From contig NW_001865079.1 in NCBI RefSeq assembly GCF_000002865.3, forward strand, positions 26,794 through 49,293: 22,500 nt of DNA, given 5' to 3'. A program made the position numbers and the translations under genes. The stretch's first letter is position 1; each line of letters opens with the position of its first letter. The notes under the pieces were generated by a model. It ran no database searches and was not told the origin of the DNA. It saw only the letters and a program-made list of their open reading frames with translations. Source of the stretch: Monosiga brevicollis MX1 (Eukaryota > Opisthokonta > Choanoflagellata > Craspedida > Salpingoecidae). Positions 10,101-19,776 of the stretch are shown piece by piece.

Positions 10101-10660
10101 CTAGTTTGTGCATCAACGCCATGCGTCAGCAGCTTCTCCACCAGCTCCACACAACCACGAATACAGGCTCCGTGAATTGGGGTCAAGCCATGCTGTAGGA
10201 TCATAAAACCAGCATCATGGCATTGTTTTTGTTATACATGATGATGAGAATAATACCCATACACACAAGGATCTTGTTCCAGTTGGTGTGCCAAAATCAA
10301 GGTACTGACGTCGGTCTTGGCTTCTTTATTAGCGCCGTGCTTCAATAGTATCTCCACCAACTCCACGTGACCATTTTTACAGGCTCTGTGCAGAGGCATA
10401 CGCCCGCCCTGTGGGTTGATGCAACACCATTACGGAGAGGCACAGGTCACATTGCAGTTTTGGCTTTATGGGGCTACTTGAGCTGAGCCAGTAGTACGCA
10501 CGCGAGCACAATCAATCGTCAGACATACCGCATCTTCAAAAGTAACAGCGGATCGAATTCGTTGTTCGTCCCAGCTGTTCAACAGCTGCAGCGCCGTGCT
10601 TGGATTTTTCATTTGACAAGCACTGTACAGCTGCTCTCCATCATCACTCGCAGTACTCAT
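4195..10660 (-). CDS. Ankyrin repeat - protein kinase - PARP fusion protein (tankyrase-like layout with an inserted kinase)
   Basis: Sixteen exons assembled by eye: 10529-10660, 10310-10408, 10094-10192, 9888-9986, 9659-9757, 9441-9539, 9249-9347, 9029-9130, 8711-8809, 8498-8596, 8288-8392, 7593-7745, 5331-7475, 5070-5240, 4601-4972, 4195-4518. All 15 introns are phase 0; the sum is 4296 nt (1431 aa). Residues 1-44 are an N-terminal cap (ATG at 10660). Residues 45-377 are ten ankyrin repeats (TPLHDAC...LLKHGVDA type). Residues 378-900 are Gln/Leu-rich helices. Residues 900-1170 are the kinase: AVK Lys927, Glu946, HRDVKLSN with Asp1026 and Asn1031, DFD at 1047-1049, GTPGYIAPE. Residues 1201-1431 are the PARP catalytic domain: FHG His1282, GVY Tyr1317 and YPELVVYY Glu1424 give the H-Y-E triad. 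By family, ankyrins bind partners, the kinase phosphorylates Ser/Thr and the PARP transfers ADP-ribose from NAD. Exons 7593-7745 and 5331-7475 lack a plausible initiator Met, which supports one transcript. The weakest join is the 542-nt intron 7746-8287; two genes cannot be excluded. Confidence 0.8.
5043..5069. repeat. (CA)n microsatellite at a splice donor
   Basis: A 27-nt CA run. On the coding (minus) strand it is (GT)n and begins at the first intron base after GAG at 5070-5072, so the repeat itself supplies the 5' splice site of the intron 4973-5069. Confidence 0.85.
7746..8287 (-). other. Long intron of the ankyrin-kinase-PARP gene
   Basis: This 542-nt stretch separates the last ankyrin exon from the exon at 7593-7745. 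It has donor GTTTGT (8287 down) and acceptor CTAAG (up to 7746) behind a C-rich tract. The minus strand is pyrimidine-rich and no exon-like segment was recognised. An alternative 5' exon for the kinase-PARP half could hide here. Confidence 0.55.
8167..8249. repeat. GCAGGAG heptamer minisatellite
   Basis: Imperfect tandem copies of a 7-mer (GCAGGAG on the plus strand), becoming regular from about 8213 to 8249. It lies inside the long intron, just after the donor of the last ankyrin exon. Confidence 0.8.
8288..10408 (-). repeat. Tandem array of ten ankyrin exon-intron units
   Basis: Ten exons, eight of exactly 99 nt (33 codons) and two slightly longer (102 nt at 9029-9130, 105 nt at 8288-8392). 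Each encodes exactly one ankyrin repeat and all are in phase 0. Exon starts are spaced 192-229 bp apart, except one gap of 321 bp. The introns are related too: next to most acceptors the plus strand reads like ctgtgggttgatgca, then acgaacaggtg and agcatcctcatcatg. Whole exon-plus-intron units were therefore duplicated. Confidence 0.9.
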
Positions 10661-11777
10661 GGCAACGGTGTCTCTCGATCACAGCCCCGAAGCGCTTGAC
10701 CAATCTCAGGAGCCGTCTTGAAATACAAATGTCTGACAATTCAATGTCGGACTGGTTCCACAGGCTCGGACTCGAATACGCGCGCGTCAAAACGGCAGCC
10801 GGTGAGCAGAGCCTTGCTCCCCAGCTCCCCCTTGGTATGCTGGGAGGCTGAGCCCTGGTCACGGTGCAAAAAGCGTTGTGTTGTCGTTTGCCTGGCGCAC
10901 AGCGTCGAACGTGTGAGCGCGGTAGCGTGGTGAGGGAAAAAAGAGGCAGCGCGCTTGATGACCCACCAATCGCCCCGACGTCGCCAGACGCCCACAACAA
11001 AGATGAACCCCGTATCAAGCACCGGGGATCAAGCCAAGGTACGACAACTGACGCAGCCAGCCGCCAATAGTGATGTCAACTCCGATGTCTATCCAGACCG
11101 ACGCCAAAGAAGAAAAAGACACTACACCACAAGCAGCAAACGGAAAAGGATTTTCCTTTGTTTGACAATAAGTAGAAGATTCAAAAACTCTCTCTCGTAT
11201 GGTCTTACAAGCAAATCCTGCAGCCGCTGCACCAACTGACTGCTTGTGTGCTCCCAAATCGCCGCAAGCTAAACCCTTTTATGACGCACATGTGCGTGCG
11301 TGCGTGTGTGTTGGAGTGGTGCATGGCCTTGGTTGTCTCTGTCAGTACACACTACTATACCACAAATGCAACAGCAAACGCATCTCTAATTTCACAGTTG
11401 CTTCCTGCTCGTCTGCTTATCATGGATCTCATGGCCGTGTGCATCTGGCCATCCAAGTGTTCAAACCAACAAACAGCAACAGCAACAACGACAAAAGAAA
11501 ACTCCTTGTTCTCCGGGCCGCGGGGGAGATGGCTTCCTGTCCCTTCAAAAACGGCGGCGAACGTGAATATGACTGCTCTCTGAGAGCTGAATGTTTATTC
11601 AGCCCAGTTAATCAGGGGCACAGGCTGTGTGACCTTGGGATCGCAAGTTCAAGTTTTATTCTGATTTTTTTATCATTCACAAGGCAACTGCGTGGATCGA
11701 GCTCAGACTCGACATGAAGGCAAAAGGACACTGGCCGGGGCGTGCACCCGACGCGGACCATGCGGACAAGCGCCGCT
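10661..11777. other. Intergenic region: upstream of the ankyrin-kinase-PARP gene and 3' of the SNF gene
   Basis: No gene is supported. Both flanking genes are on the minus strand, so the part near 10661 should hold the promoter of the ankyrin-kinase-PARP gene and the part near 11777 the 3' UTR of the SNF gene. A short plus-strand ATG frame at 11003 ends at a GTACGA donor-like site, but no continuation was found. Confidence 0.5.
11586..11660 (-). promoter_or_regulatory. Candidate polyadenylation signals of the SNF gene
   Basis: On the minus strand AATAAA occurs at 11660-11655 and again at 11599-11594, about 118 and 179 nt behind the SNF stop codon. The second copy lies in a perfect inverted repeat (GCTGAAT, 4-nt loop, ATTCAGC at 11586-11603), which could fold in the transcript. 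Confidence 0.35.
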
Positions 11778-13741
11778 TTATCGCTTCTTGGAAAAGGACA
11801 CGCGCATCTTGTTTCCGGGCGTGACCTCCTTGCCATTCAGCGCGGGCAAGGCCGCACTGGCCTGCACATCAAGGTAAAAAATCCAGACAGCCAAACATTC
11901 GAGCAATCAGATGACGCTGCGGCAGTGATATGGGGTGTTGAACGTGACAAGAGTAGGAAAAATGGGCTCACCTGCACCTCGTTCTCGTACTCCACAAACC
12001 CAATGTCGGGGCGAATGGGTACCAGGCGTACTTCCTTGAAGCCTGGAAACTCCTTGAACAATGCCTGTGGCAGATTGCAAAGTGAGACGGGCCGAGCAGT
12101 CTCTCAAGCCTTCTGGTTGACGTTGTTGAAAGCGGTGATGAAAGGGTGAAGGCTGACTGACCGTGAGCATTTCCTGCGTGCGATCGGACGGCAAGTTTTC
12201 CAAAAAGAGAATGGGGCTTGGGTCTTCTGCTCCGTACAGAAAAGAGGGAGGAGGGGAAACAGAAGAAAAAAGAGCAAAGGTATCAGTGGAAAACTGGCTA
12301 CAGGCTTGGACATCATCGTGGCAATGGCATGTCGAATATCATCAAGCGTACCCATATTGGGCGGGGGGGCCGCGGGAGCGTGACCGGACGGGGCTGTTTG
12401 GCCTGGTGGTCCCGGGGGCGGGGGCGGGGCCGCCTCGCCAGACTCGTAACGCCCCCGCTTGCTGCTGGGCTCGCCGGGTGAGCCCGGGGCCTGCATGTAC
12501 TCGCCGGCACCGGGGTAGGGCGCCTGGCCACCACCTGCGGGTGGGGGCGGAGGTGGGGGTTGCACAGGCATGGGTGGTGGCTTGACGCGCGGCTTGGTGC
12601 CTAAGAGTTGACAGGCAATCGACCGAGGTGAATTCCGTGAGTGGTGATTGGGCAGCTTGTGGCTTGTTCACAAGTTTTTGAGGAGAAAACCGCTCAAAGG
12701 TGGGAAAGTCCCCCAAGGATGAGGCAACAGACCTGGTGGAGTAGGGCGAGGACCCAATGGGGCCTTGACGCGCGGCTTGAAGGCACCGTCGTTCTTGGCC
12801 ACAATGTCCGACTTTGTCTTGGCGAAATTGATGCGCTGTTCGATAAGCACGGAGTGGCCCGCCGTGATGAATGAGGCGAAAAGCAACAGAACCACACCGA
12901 GAGGAAGAACAGGGGAATCAAGAACAAAACCAGGCGAGCGTCGACAAGAACAGCGGGTGCGACATCAAAATCAGCGCGAGACTGTGACCGTTGCTGAGGC
13001 ATACCATGGGCTTGCCACAAAAGGGGAACGACTGCATAGCGTTGAGGGCCTTCTCCGCGGCTTCGATCGAGTCAAAGACAACAAAGGCTTGACCACGGCG
13101 CTTGAAGGAGCTCATGGCAACCACTCGGAGAATCTTTCCAAACTGATTGAAGATGGCCTCAAGCGCTTTCTTGAGCTCGTCCTCTTTGACACGCTCGGAG
13201 AGGTTGTTGATGTACAGCGTTTGATTGGGCTCTTCGAGCTCCACGGCCGGCTCGGCCTAAAGTGAAACGCCCAGAGCAAAGCCCAAGGCAATCATGCTGT
13301 CAGCTGGATCCAGGCCAGTTGGGTACCACCACCAGCCACCACGCCTGGCTAAAGGAGCGACACAGTGCGAGGAGACGGGTAACATACATTGGCTTCGGTC
13401 GGTGCACCAGCCTCAGCAGCAGGCGGTCTGAATGGCAGAAAAGAATGAGGGACATGAGTTAAAGAAAGGGGGCAAGGATTTTTCAACAAAGGCGGGTTGC
13501 TGAATCAGGGTCGTCAAAGACCTTACCCAAAAGGAGGCTGTGGCATCATGTGTGGCGGCGGGCCCGGCGGCATCATGTGCGGCGGGGGCTGCATCATGTT
13601 GGGAGGCATGGGAGGGCCGGGCTGGTGGGGCATCGGTGGAGCCGGCGCAGCTGCATTATTGGCTTGTTCATTTTGTTGCGGTGCCTCCGCTGGTGGCGGC
13701 GGAGGTGCCGCATCGGTCGGGGCTGCAGTGACCTCGGCCAT
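11778..13741 (-). CDS. SNRPA: U1A/U2B''-type (SNF family) spliceosomal snRNP protein with two RRMs
   Basis: Eight exons: 13527-13741, 13388-13427, 13005-13256, 12733-12835, 12352-12600, 12162-12226, 11972-12064, 11778-11861 (366 aa). RRM1 (about residues 94-185) has RNP2 LYINNL and RNP1 RGQAFVVF, then the typical [13 protein letters not shown] segment. RRM2 (about 290-366) has [19 protein letters not shown] and a C-terminal MRVSFSKK. These match the family that binds U1 snRNA stem-loop II and/or U2 stem-loop IV in the nucleus. The linker (about 200-287) is Pro-rich, as in U1A, and carries an SSKRGR basic patch. The Pro/Met-rich N-terminal extension of about 85 residues is unusual; human U1A starts almost directly with RRM1. 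The ATG at 13741 is the first in frame. It may serve both U1 and U2 snRNPs, as fly SNF does. Confidence 0.95.
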
Positions 13742-14593
13742 GTCGTTCGTTCGACGAGCTGACCGGGAAGCGATCCACACAAGTCAAGGAGCTGTGCGAG
13801 CGATGAGGTTCCAAACCCACACGCACACACTGCAACTCAACACCTAGGCAACAGATGCACACGCACGCAAGACCCACCCACACGCAGACAAGCGTGTGCG
13901 CGCGATCAGTGGAGGAGCGCTGCCCTTTTGTGCCGGCTGCTGGCTCACACTCTGATTTTTTTTTTTTTTCTCTCTCTCACACACACTCGTTACTGCGCTT
14001 TCCGAGCTGACAAAGTGTGACACATATCGCACTTTCACTACACAGCTGGTACAAGAATGGTGTCGACAACAGTCGTTCTGCATGTGATTTAGAGATAACG
14101 TTGAAGACGGCTGTTTTCAACGGCCGCATTCCGGTCTAAAAGTATTTCGCACCCATTTTTCCACATACTACGCTCTATCCCCACACATACATAAAAGTGT
14201 TTTACTTTTATTACCATCGCTCGCTGCTTTTGACCCTGCTCGTGACTTCACAACCGCTCGCACCTGCACCTTCACCCCCCTCGCCCGCCTTCGGCCCTGC
14301 CTCCTGCCTCCCTCTCCTCTTGTGCCTCCTGTTTTTCTCCCCCCTTCCTCTTCCTAGTGGTGGTGGTGGTGCTCTTGCGGGTGTTACGCCTTGTACAACT
14401 GCCAGACTTTTTTTTTTGCACTTGTCAACGAAGGTGCTGAAACCTGGTAAGACTCGTCGCGGCCTCATCACTCTTCCGCACGAGTGTTACCTGTCACTCA
14501 GTGGTCACGTCCTGCATGTCTAGACCGGCTCAGGAGAGGCTTTTGTCTTGGCAGCGCCCCTGGTGACATAGCTGGCATCGTTCCATCCTCATC
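13742..14593. other. Shared upstream region of the SNF gene (-) and the nucleotidase gene (+)
   Basis: These 852 nt lie between two divergent starts. No gene is supported. The region holds a T run and CT/CA-rich stretches near 13957-13990 and a C/T-rich stretch from about 14255 to 14345. Promoters of both genes should lie here; no clear TATA box or initiator was recognised. Confidence 0.5.
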
Positions 14594-17013
14594 ATGACCA
14601 AGCGCGTTCGCTTTGTCCACTTTAACGACGTCTATCGCATCGGTCCCAAGGACGTACGTGGCGCACACACTTGAATGGTTCTTCATTTGCTCGGCCACTG
14701 GCCCCAACGCCCCACTTGGCTAACCCTGCTTACCCTTGTGCCTCCTAGACGGAGCCTGTCGGTGGGGCAGCTCGCTTTGTTCGAGCCATCCATGATAAAG
14801 CCCCGGATGCCCTCGTTGTATTCAGTGGTGGGTCATCGTCATCCCGCTCGCCGATAAGCCCGAGCCCCGCTCCTCATCGGTTTTTTCCCCCATCCTTAAC
14901 GCTTGCACCCGGCCTGGCCCGACAGGCGACTGTTTCAACCCATCACTGCTTTCCTCAGCCACCAAGGGTGCGCATATGGTTCCCGTTTTGAACAAGTGTA
15001 ACATTGTGGCGGCCACGTACGGCAACCATGACCTCGACTTTGGCGAAGACACGCTCATCAAGCTTTCCAACGACTGCAATTTTCCCTGGCTTCTGGCCAA
15101 CATGCACCACGCCGATGGATCGTGCATCGGCACCGCCAAAAACCACCTGATCCACGAGCACAATGACCTCCGAATCGGCTTTTTTGGCCTCGGCGAAGAA
15201 GAATGGTCCGGTCCCGCTCTCCCTGTTTGCCTACTCCCTGCCGTGGTGCCAATGGGTCATTCTCATCGCAGGCGGCCGATGCATTTTCCAGGGTGGGCAC
15301 GCTCCCCGATCCGCCAGAGAACATGGTCTACCGCGACTTTATCGAGGTGGCCCACGAACAAGTCAAAGTCTGTTGCTCGCTGTGCCACAAATCCTGCATC
15401 GTTGGGCCGTGCACGTTTTCGCCTCTATGCCACCCGGACCGACACTGACTTTTTGACGACTTCTGCTTCCCACCCCCTAGTTTTTGAAGGAGCAAAAGTG
15501 CGATTTGATTGTGGCCATTACCCACATGCGTTTACCCAATGACCAACGTCTAGCCGATAGTGTTCCCGGGCTGGATCTGGTCTTTGGCGGTCATGACCAT
15601 TTCTACAAGCAAGAGCAGCACGGGGATTGCTTCGTCTCCAAGTCGGGAACCGACTTTCAGGAGTTTACCATCCTCGAAGCCGAGCGAGGCGCTGGCGGTG
15701 AGCGCTGGCAGGTCAAGTCTGAGCGCATCGAGGTCGTTGGCTCCATGCCGCAAGACAGTGAAATGGAAAAGCTTGTCGAGGACATGGAAGCCCACATCTC
15801 TGAAACCCTCGACAAGGTTGTGGGCTACACCGAGACGGACTGGGACGTCCGTGCTGAAGCCGTTCGCACCAAGGTGCGTTGTGTCCCTGCTCGTTTGCCC
15901 CCATCGTGTACCCGTCAGGCAGTCGATTCAAGTCAAACTGCACATCTCCCTGGCTCACTGGGGGCGTTTGGTGTTTCAGGAATCCAACGTGGGTAACTTT
16001 TTTGCGGGTGTGATGCGCCTGCGTTACGGTGCTGAACTTGGTACGTGCAGAAAATATTCGCACCTCTGAGCGCCGGCGTTGGCCTTTGGGCAGCACACGT
16101 GTTCCACCCGAATCAAAACAGCCCATAACATCCACAACCCAGAGGCTGATGATCCAACCTTTTTTTTTTTTTTTCCCGTTCCCGTCATTGGTTATTTTAG
16201 GCTTGCTGTGCGGTGGGACGCTGCGCTCCGACACGGTCTACGAGGCTGGGCCAATCACTGCTCGCGACATCAACACGATACTGCCTTTTCAGGACCCATG
16301 CGTGGTGCTTTCCATTACTGGGCAGCAGCTTTTGGAAGCATTGGAAAATGGTGTCAGCAAGTATCCAGCGCACGACGGGCGGTTTCCCCAGATCTCGGGC
16401 TTTCGGTTCACATTTGATCCAGCCATGCCACCCATGGAGCGCGTCGTGGAGGTTTTGGTGGGCGAAGAGCACGAGGAGCTTGATCTCAACCGCACGTACC
16501 GTCTGGCCACCCGCTATTACCTGGCCACGGGCCACGATGGCTATGACATTTTGCAAAAGTGCCCCGAAATTCTGGATCACGAACTGGGCTCTCTCCTCTC
16601 CACCATTGTAATCTCGGCTCTGAAGGAGGTTTGTTCCCTGCGTCCGGCCTCGGCTGCCCTGCCTTGTTACCAACTCGTGTGGCGGTGCAAATTGTGTGGC
16701 ATCACTACTCTCAATGCCAACTCAACACGCCCTCGTCCCGTTGTTGTAGGTCACTGTGGTCAAACGCTGGAAGGAGCGACACTCCATGCTGCGAGGCGCC
16801 ATTGCTGCATGGAAGGGTATTCGGCCCTGGACGCAACGGCGACCCGAGCAAGAGGGTTGCATCGTGTGCCCGCGTCCCGATGGACGCATCCAGACGGTTG
16901 AGCAAAGGAGCAACTCGGTCCCACCCGAGAAGCGTACGCGGTATTCTGTTTCGTATGCCTACGGCGTGGAGGTTGGCAGCCCGCAGGTGGACCATCCCCT
17001 CTCATCTCACTAA
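14594..17013 (+). CDS. 5'-nucleotidase family metallophosphoesterase (UshA/NT5E-type two-domain, cytosolic form)
   Basis: Eight exons: 14594-14653, 14749-14827, 14926-15205, 15292-15367, 15481-15873, 15980-16040, 16201-16628, 16750-17013 (546 aa). The N-terminal metallophosphoesterase domain has HFND (residues 9-12), GDCFNPS (47-53), GNHDLDFG (79-86), THMR with His180, and GGHDH (201-205), the usual metal ligands. The C-terminal 5_nucleotid_C domain has ESNVGNF, GGTLRSDTVY, ITGQQLLEALENG and GHDGYD, the substrate-binding half. By family it hydrolyses a phosphate ester such as a nucleoside monophosphate. The exact substrate is open, since related genes act on other phosphoesters. No signal peptide or GPI signal is visible, so it is probably cytosolic. 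In the first metal motif the usual second His (NDxH) is Tyr (NDVY). The join 15205/15292 uses a GTCCGG donor; the frame and the EEW-VGTLP match require it. Confidence 0.92.
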
Positions 17014-17238
17014 CCAAGCAACAGATTGGTAGTTCGATTCATTTCCACTCAAAAAATCTATTCACCAATATTCATACACCTGTAGCAGGCGTCCGTGCAG
17101 GACAAAAGTCTTTTGCCGGGCGCTCAAGCCGTCCTATGCATCTTTCTGTCTTGTACTCTGTGGATGGGACAGTTTATGCTACCAAGCCATCTCCTCCACC
17201 GTATTCGACAACGACAAACAAGTCAAGCAATTTTGCCC

Positions 17239-18247
17239 CTACGCCGAAGCCAAGGCGGGCAGCCGTGACTCGAGGTGCAAGAGGCGGGAGGACAGCGTGA
17301 GGCAGTACGTCAGGGCCTGCAGTCGCGTCAAGCCACCCTCGGCCTGGGGTTCAGCGGCCGTAGCCTCGTTCGGCGCAGACATGCTGTTGGCCAAGTCCTC
17401 CAGCTTGGTCTTGGCCACGGAAAGCTCAGCCAGAAGATCTAGCGGGAAAAGAAAATTCACCGCCATCAACATCAGGAACACGCACGAGGAGACGCGGTCA
17501 TCGAATCAATCAGTTGGCTTAAGGGTCAATGTGCGACATACCCTTGTTGTCGTCTTGCAATCGCTGAATGATTTCATCGCGCTCTTCTAGGTCGGAGCGC
17601 ACCATGGCCACTTGCTCAAGCTGGTCCTGGACCTGGTCCTCCAAATTTTCCTTGGACATTTCCAATTGTCGGCACTGCTGCTCTGCGTGCTCGGTCGACT
17701 GTTCCAGCTCACGCACGCGTGCACGGAGCTAGCCATGACAAAAATGCATGTGACAAGCGTGAGAACGCACACACACACACACACACTGAAGACGGAGGCA
17801 CGGTAGTGTCGAAGAACAAATTGCTCCGTCGTACAGGATGTGCGGGCATTGCTTGGAAACAGGCAACAGACCTTTTCAGTCTCGGCTTCACTTTGCGCGA
17901 GTTGCTCCATCAATTTTGAGTTTTCCTGGCGCAAGGCATTGCTCTCGGCACCACCTTTGCTCTGTCTCTTGCGCGCACAGGAGCGCCGTGTGAGGAAACC
18001 GATGCCACTGTCCATGGATAGAAAGCAACAATCCACCAGCTAAAGCCAAAGCAATACAGTCAAGACCCACCGATGCCTCATCTGCCAGTCGCTCGTACTT
18101 GGCGCGTTGCTGACGCTCATCCTTGAGTTGTTGCTTGAGCTGCGTAATCTCAGTATCAAGCTCCTGCTCAAGCAAGTTGAAGCTTTCGTCCAGCTCCTTG
18201 AGGTCCGCCTCGGCCTTGAGGCAGCGCGCTTGCCAATCCTCCGCCAT
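17239..18247 (-). CDS. Coiled-coil protein, probably NudE/NDE1-NDEL1-like
   Basis: Four exons: 18071-18247, 17872-17961, 17542-17728, 17239-17438 (217 aa). The protein is almost entirely coiled coil up to about residue 165, then a short Ala-rich, Leu-rich tail. Segments recalling NudE proteins are ELDESFNLLEQELDTEI near the N-terminus, VRELEQ in the middle, and LEERDEIIQRLQDDNKDLL, which parallels the NDEL1 region that ends its coiled coil. NudE proteins link LIS1 and dynein on microtubules. The ATG at 18247 is the first in its frame. The second exon could instead begin at 17967 (both acceptors are phase 0). It is shorter than human NDEL1 (345 aa) and lacks an obvious dynein-binding C-terminus. 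Coiled coils resemble each other, so another coiled-coil family remains possible. The gene converges with the nucleotidase, 225 bp apart. Confidence 0.55.
17768..17786. repeat. (CA)n microsatellite in a NudE-like gene intron
   Basis: A 19-nt CA run in the intron 17729-17871, away from both splice sites. Confidence 0.8.
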
Positions 18248-18375
18248 GACGCCCGCCTCAACAAACACACAACACGTTGCTCCCCCACCTGCGCTGTGCA
18301 ACACCCGTGCCACGCTCGCCTCAAAAGGTCCGCCCGCCACTGCCCTTTCCTCGACCGACAACGACACGATCTTCC

Positions 18376-18401
18376 AAAAAAAAAAAAAAAAAAAAAAAAA
18401 A
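18376..18401. repeat. Poly-A tract
   Basis: Twenty-six consecutive A residues. No retrotransposed sequence or target-site duplication was recognised next to it. Confidence 0.9.
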
Positions 18402-18488
18402 GGATGAAGAATTTAAAATCCGAATCAAGAAGTCAAAATACGAGATCAAGGTCCAAGGGAAAACTTTTGCGAAGTGTCGTCATTTCTG

Positions 18489-18489
<1 letters not shown>

Positions 18490-18538
<49 letters not shown>
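18490..18538. repeat. (CA)n microsatellite
   Basis: A 49-nt uninterrupted CA run, the longest microsatellite in the window. Confidence 0.9.
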
Positions 18539-18541
<3 letters not shown>

Positions 18542-18891
18542 TTAACTATGGGGCTTTTTTTTTTACACAAGCAGAGCGGTGCTTCGCCCAGAACTGATGA
18601 ACCCCGTGACCCCTGCCACACTCAATCAATTATTCCCACTGCCACCACATGACCGGCTGGCGTCATGGGACACTCTCGTCATTCGGTCAGACCTTGACGA
18701 ATTCTTTAGATGGCAGGAGCCTCATGTCTTGGGCTGTCACTGGGACCAGAGCGCCTCGCACGTCCAGTCAAGTAGCTCGACCCGCCCCAGAAGTATCATT
18801 TTTCAACTCTCGATCTCACATGTAATCAAAGAGCTCAACTGGACACTTGCCCATCGATCACTTTGCGAAAGAAACAACCACAACCATTACC

Positions 18892-19776
18892 ATGCCCAAC
18901 ACGACCCACACGATCGCTGTCACTAGCGTGACCGGCAACCTCGGTGCGCTGGCTGTTGAGAAGCTGCTGGCGCGCGGTCAGCCGGCGTCCCAGATTGTCG
19001 GCCTGGCTCGCACGCCATCCAAGGCCGCTGCGCTTCGGGCCAAGGGCGTCACGATTCGCGCCTTTGACTTTGAGCAGCCCGCGACCAGTGCCCTCGTGGG
19101 CGTGGACTTTCTGTTGCTCGTCTCATCCAGCGAGGTCGGCAAGCGCGCGGCGCAACACCAGCACGTCATTGACGCGGCCAAGTGGGCGGGTGTGAAGCTG
19201 ATCGCTTACACCTCGCTGCTCCACACCGACACGTCGGCCCTGACTGTGCTGCCGGCGGAGCACAACGCGACCGAGGCTGCACTCAAGGCCAGCGGCGTGC
19301 CCCACGTGCTGCTACGCAACGGCTGGTACAACGAGAACTATGAGAGCTCGATTGGCGGTGCTGTGGCGCAGGGCAAGCTAATGGGTGCTTCCGCCAAGGG
19401 CAAAATTGCGTCAGCGTCCCGCGCCAACTATGCAGATGCGGCAGCTGCCGTATTGCTGGCCGATGATGCAGTCGCACAGCACGCCGGCAAGACGTACGAG
19501 CTGGCTGGTGATGAGGCATACACGCTGGCTGAGCTGGCGGCTGAAGTGCAGAAGCAGAGCGGCAAGACGGTCGAGTACGTGCCCCTTGATCGTGATGCCT
19601 ACAAGGCAGCCCTCGAATCCATCGGCCTGCCCGAGCCGATTGCTGAGATGCTTGCCGACTCGGACAACGGTGCGGCCCAGGGTGGCCTGTTTGATAACAG
19701 CAAGACGCTGAGCGCGCTAACAGGCAAGCCAACCACGCCCATCGCCGAGACGGTAGCTGCGATGCTCAAGCAATGA
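18892..19776 (+). CDS. qorB: NAD(P)H:quinone oxidoreductase, QorB/NmrA-like family, bacterial type
   Basis: A single intron-free frame of 294 aa. It resembles bacterial QorB (E. coli YtfG, 286 aa) along its full length: the dinucleotide-binding loop VTGNLGALAVE, then PASQIVGLAR, LLLVSSSEVGKRAAQH, LIAYTSLLHTDTS, LLRNGWYNENY, GKIASASRANYADAAA, YELAGDEAYTLAELAAE, ADSDNG and GGLFDNSKTLS. This family has a Rossmann fold and reduces quinones with NADPH in the cytosol. The ATG at 18892 is preferred over the in-frame ATG at 18847 because it has a better context (ttaccATGc) and matches the bacterial start. There is no signal or transit peptide. All other well-supported complete genes to the right of 4195 have several introns, so the lack of introns plus the closeness to bacteria suggests horizontal transfer. 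Confidence 0.95.
   Translation: MPNTTHTIAVTSVTGNLGALAVEKLLARGQPASQIVGLARTPSKAAALRAKGVTIRAFDFEQPATSALVGVDFLLLVSSSEVGKRAAQHQHVIDAAKWAGVKLIAYTSLLHTDTSALTVLPAEHNATEAALKASGVPHVLLRNGWYNENYESSIGGAVAQGKLMGASAKGKIASASRANYADAAAAVLLADDAVAQHAGKTYELAGDEAYTLAELAAEVQKQSGKTVEYVPLDRDAYKAALESIGLPEPIAEMLADSDNGAAQGGLFDNSKTLSALTGKPTTPIAETVAAMLKQ

Larger units (their letters stand above)
18248..18891. other. Divergent intergenic region with poly-A and CA tracts
   Basis: This region lies between the NudE-like start (-) and the quinone oxidoreductase start (+). It holds a 26-nt A run (18376-18401) and a long CA run (18490-18538). No gene is supported. Confidence 0.6.

Noticed and set aside
10955-11070. Possible plus-strand first exon (ATG 11003 to a GTACGA donor)
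   Set aside because: Only a dozen residues, with no downstream exon of recognisable coding quality. Probably chance in a promoter region.
11599-11670. tRNA-like sequence (D-arm-like GCCC/GGGC and GTTCAAGT)
   Set aside because: The acceptor stem does not pair, the anticodon stem has a mismatch and the T stem is poor. At best a degenerate tRNA-derived remnant; more likely SNF 3' UTR.
16559-17032. Open frames overlapping the last nucleotidase exons in other frames and on the minus strand
   Set aside because: They overlap exons fixed by phase and by the 5'-nucleotidase C-terminal domain, and have no motif of their own.
18376-18538. Poly-A plus CA tract as a retroelement 3' end
   Set aside because: No reverse-transcriptase or SINE-like body and no target-site duplication was seen. 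Simple repeats explain it.
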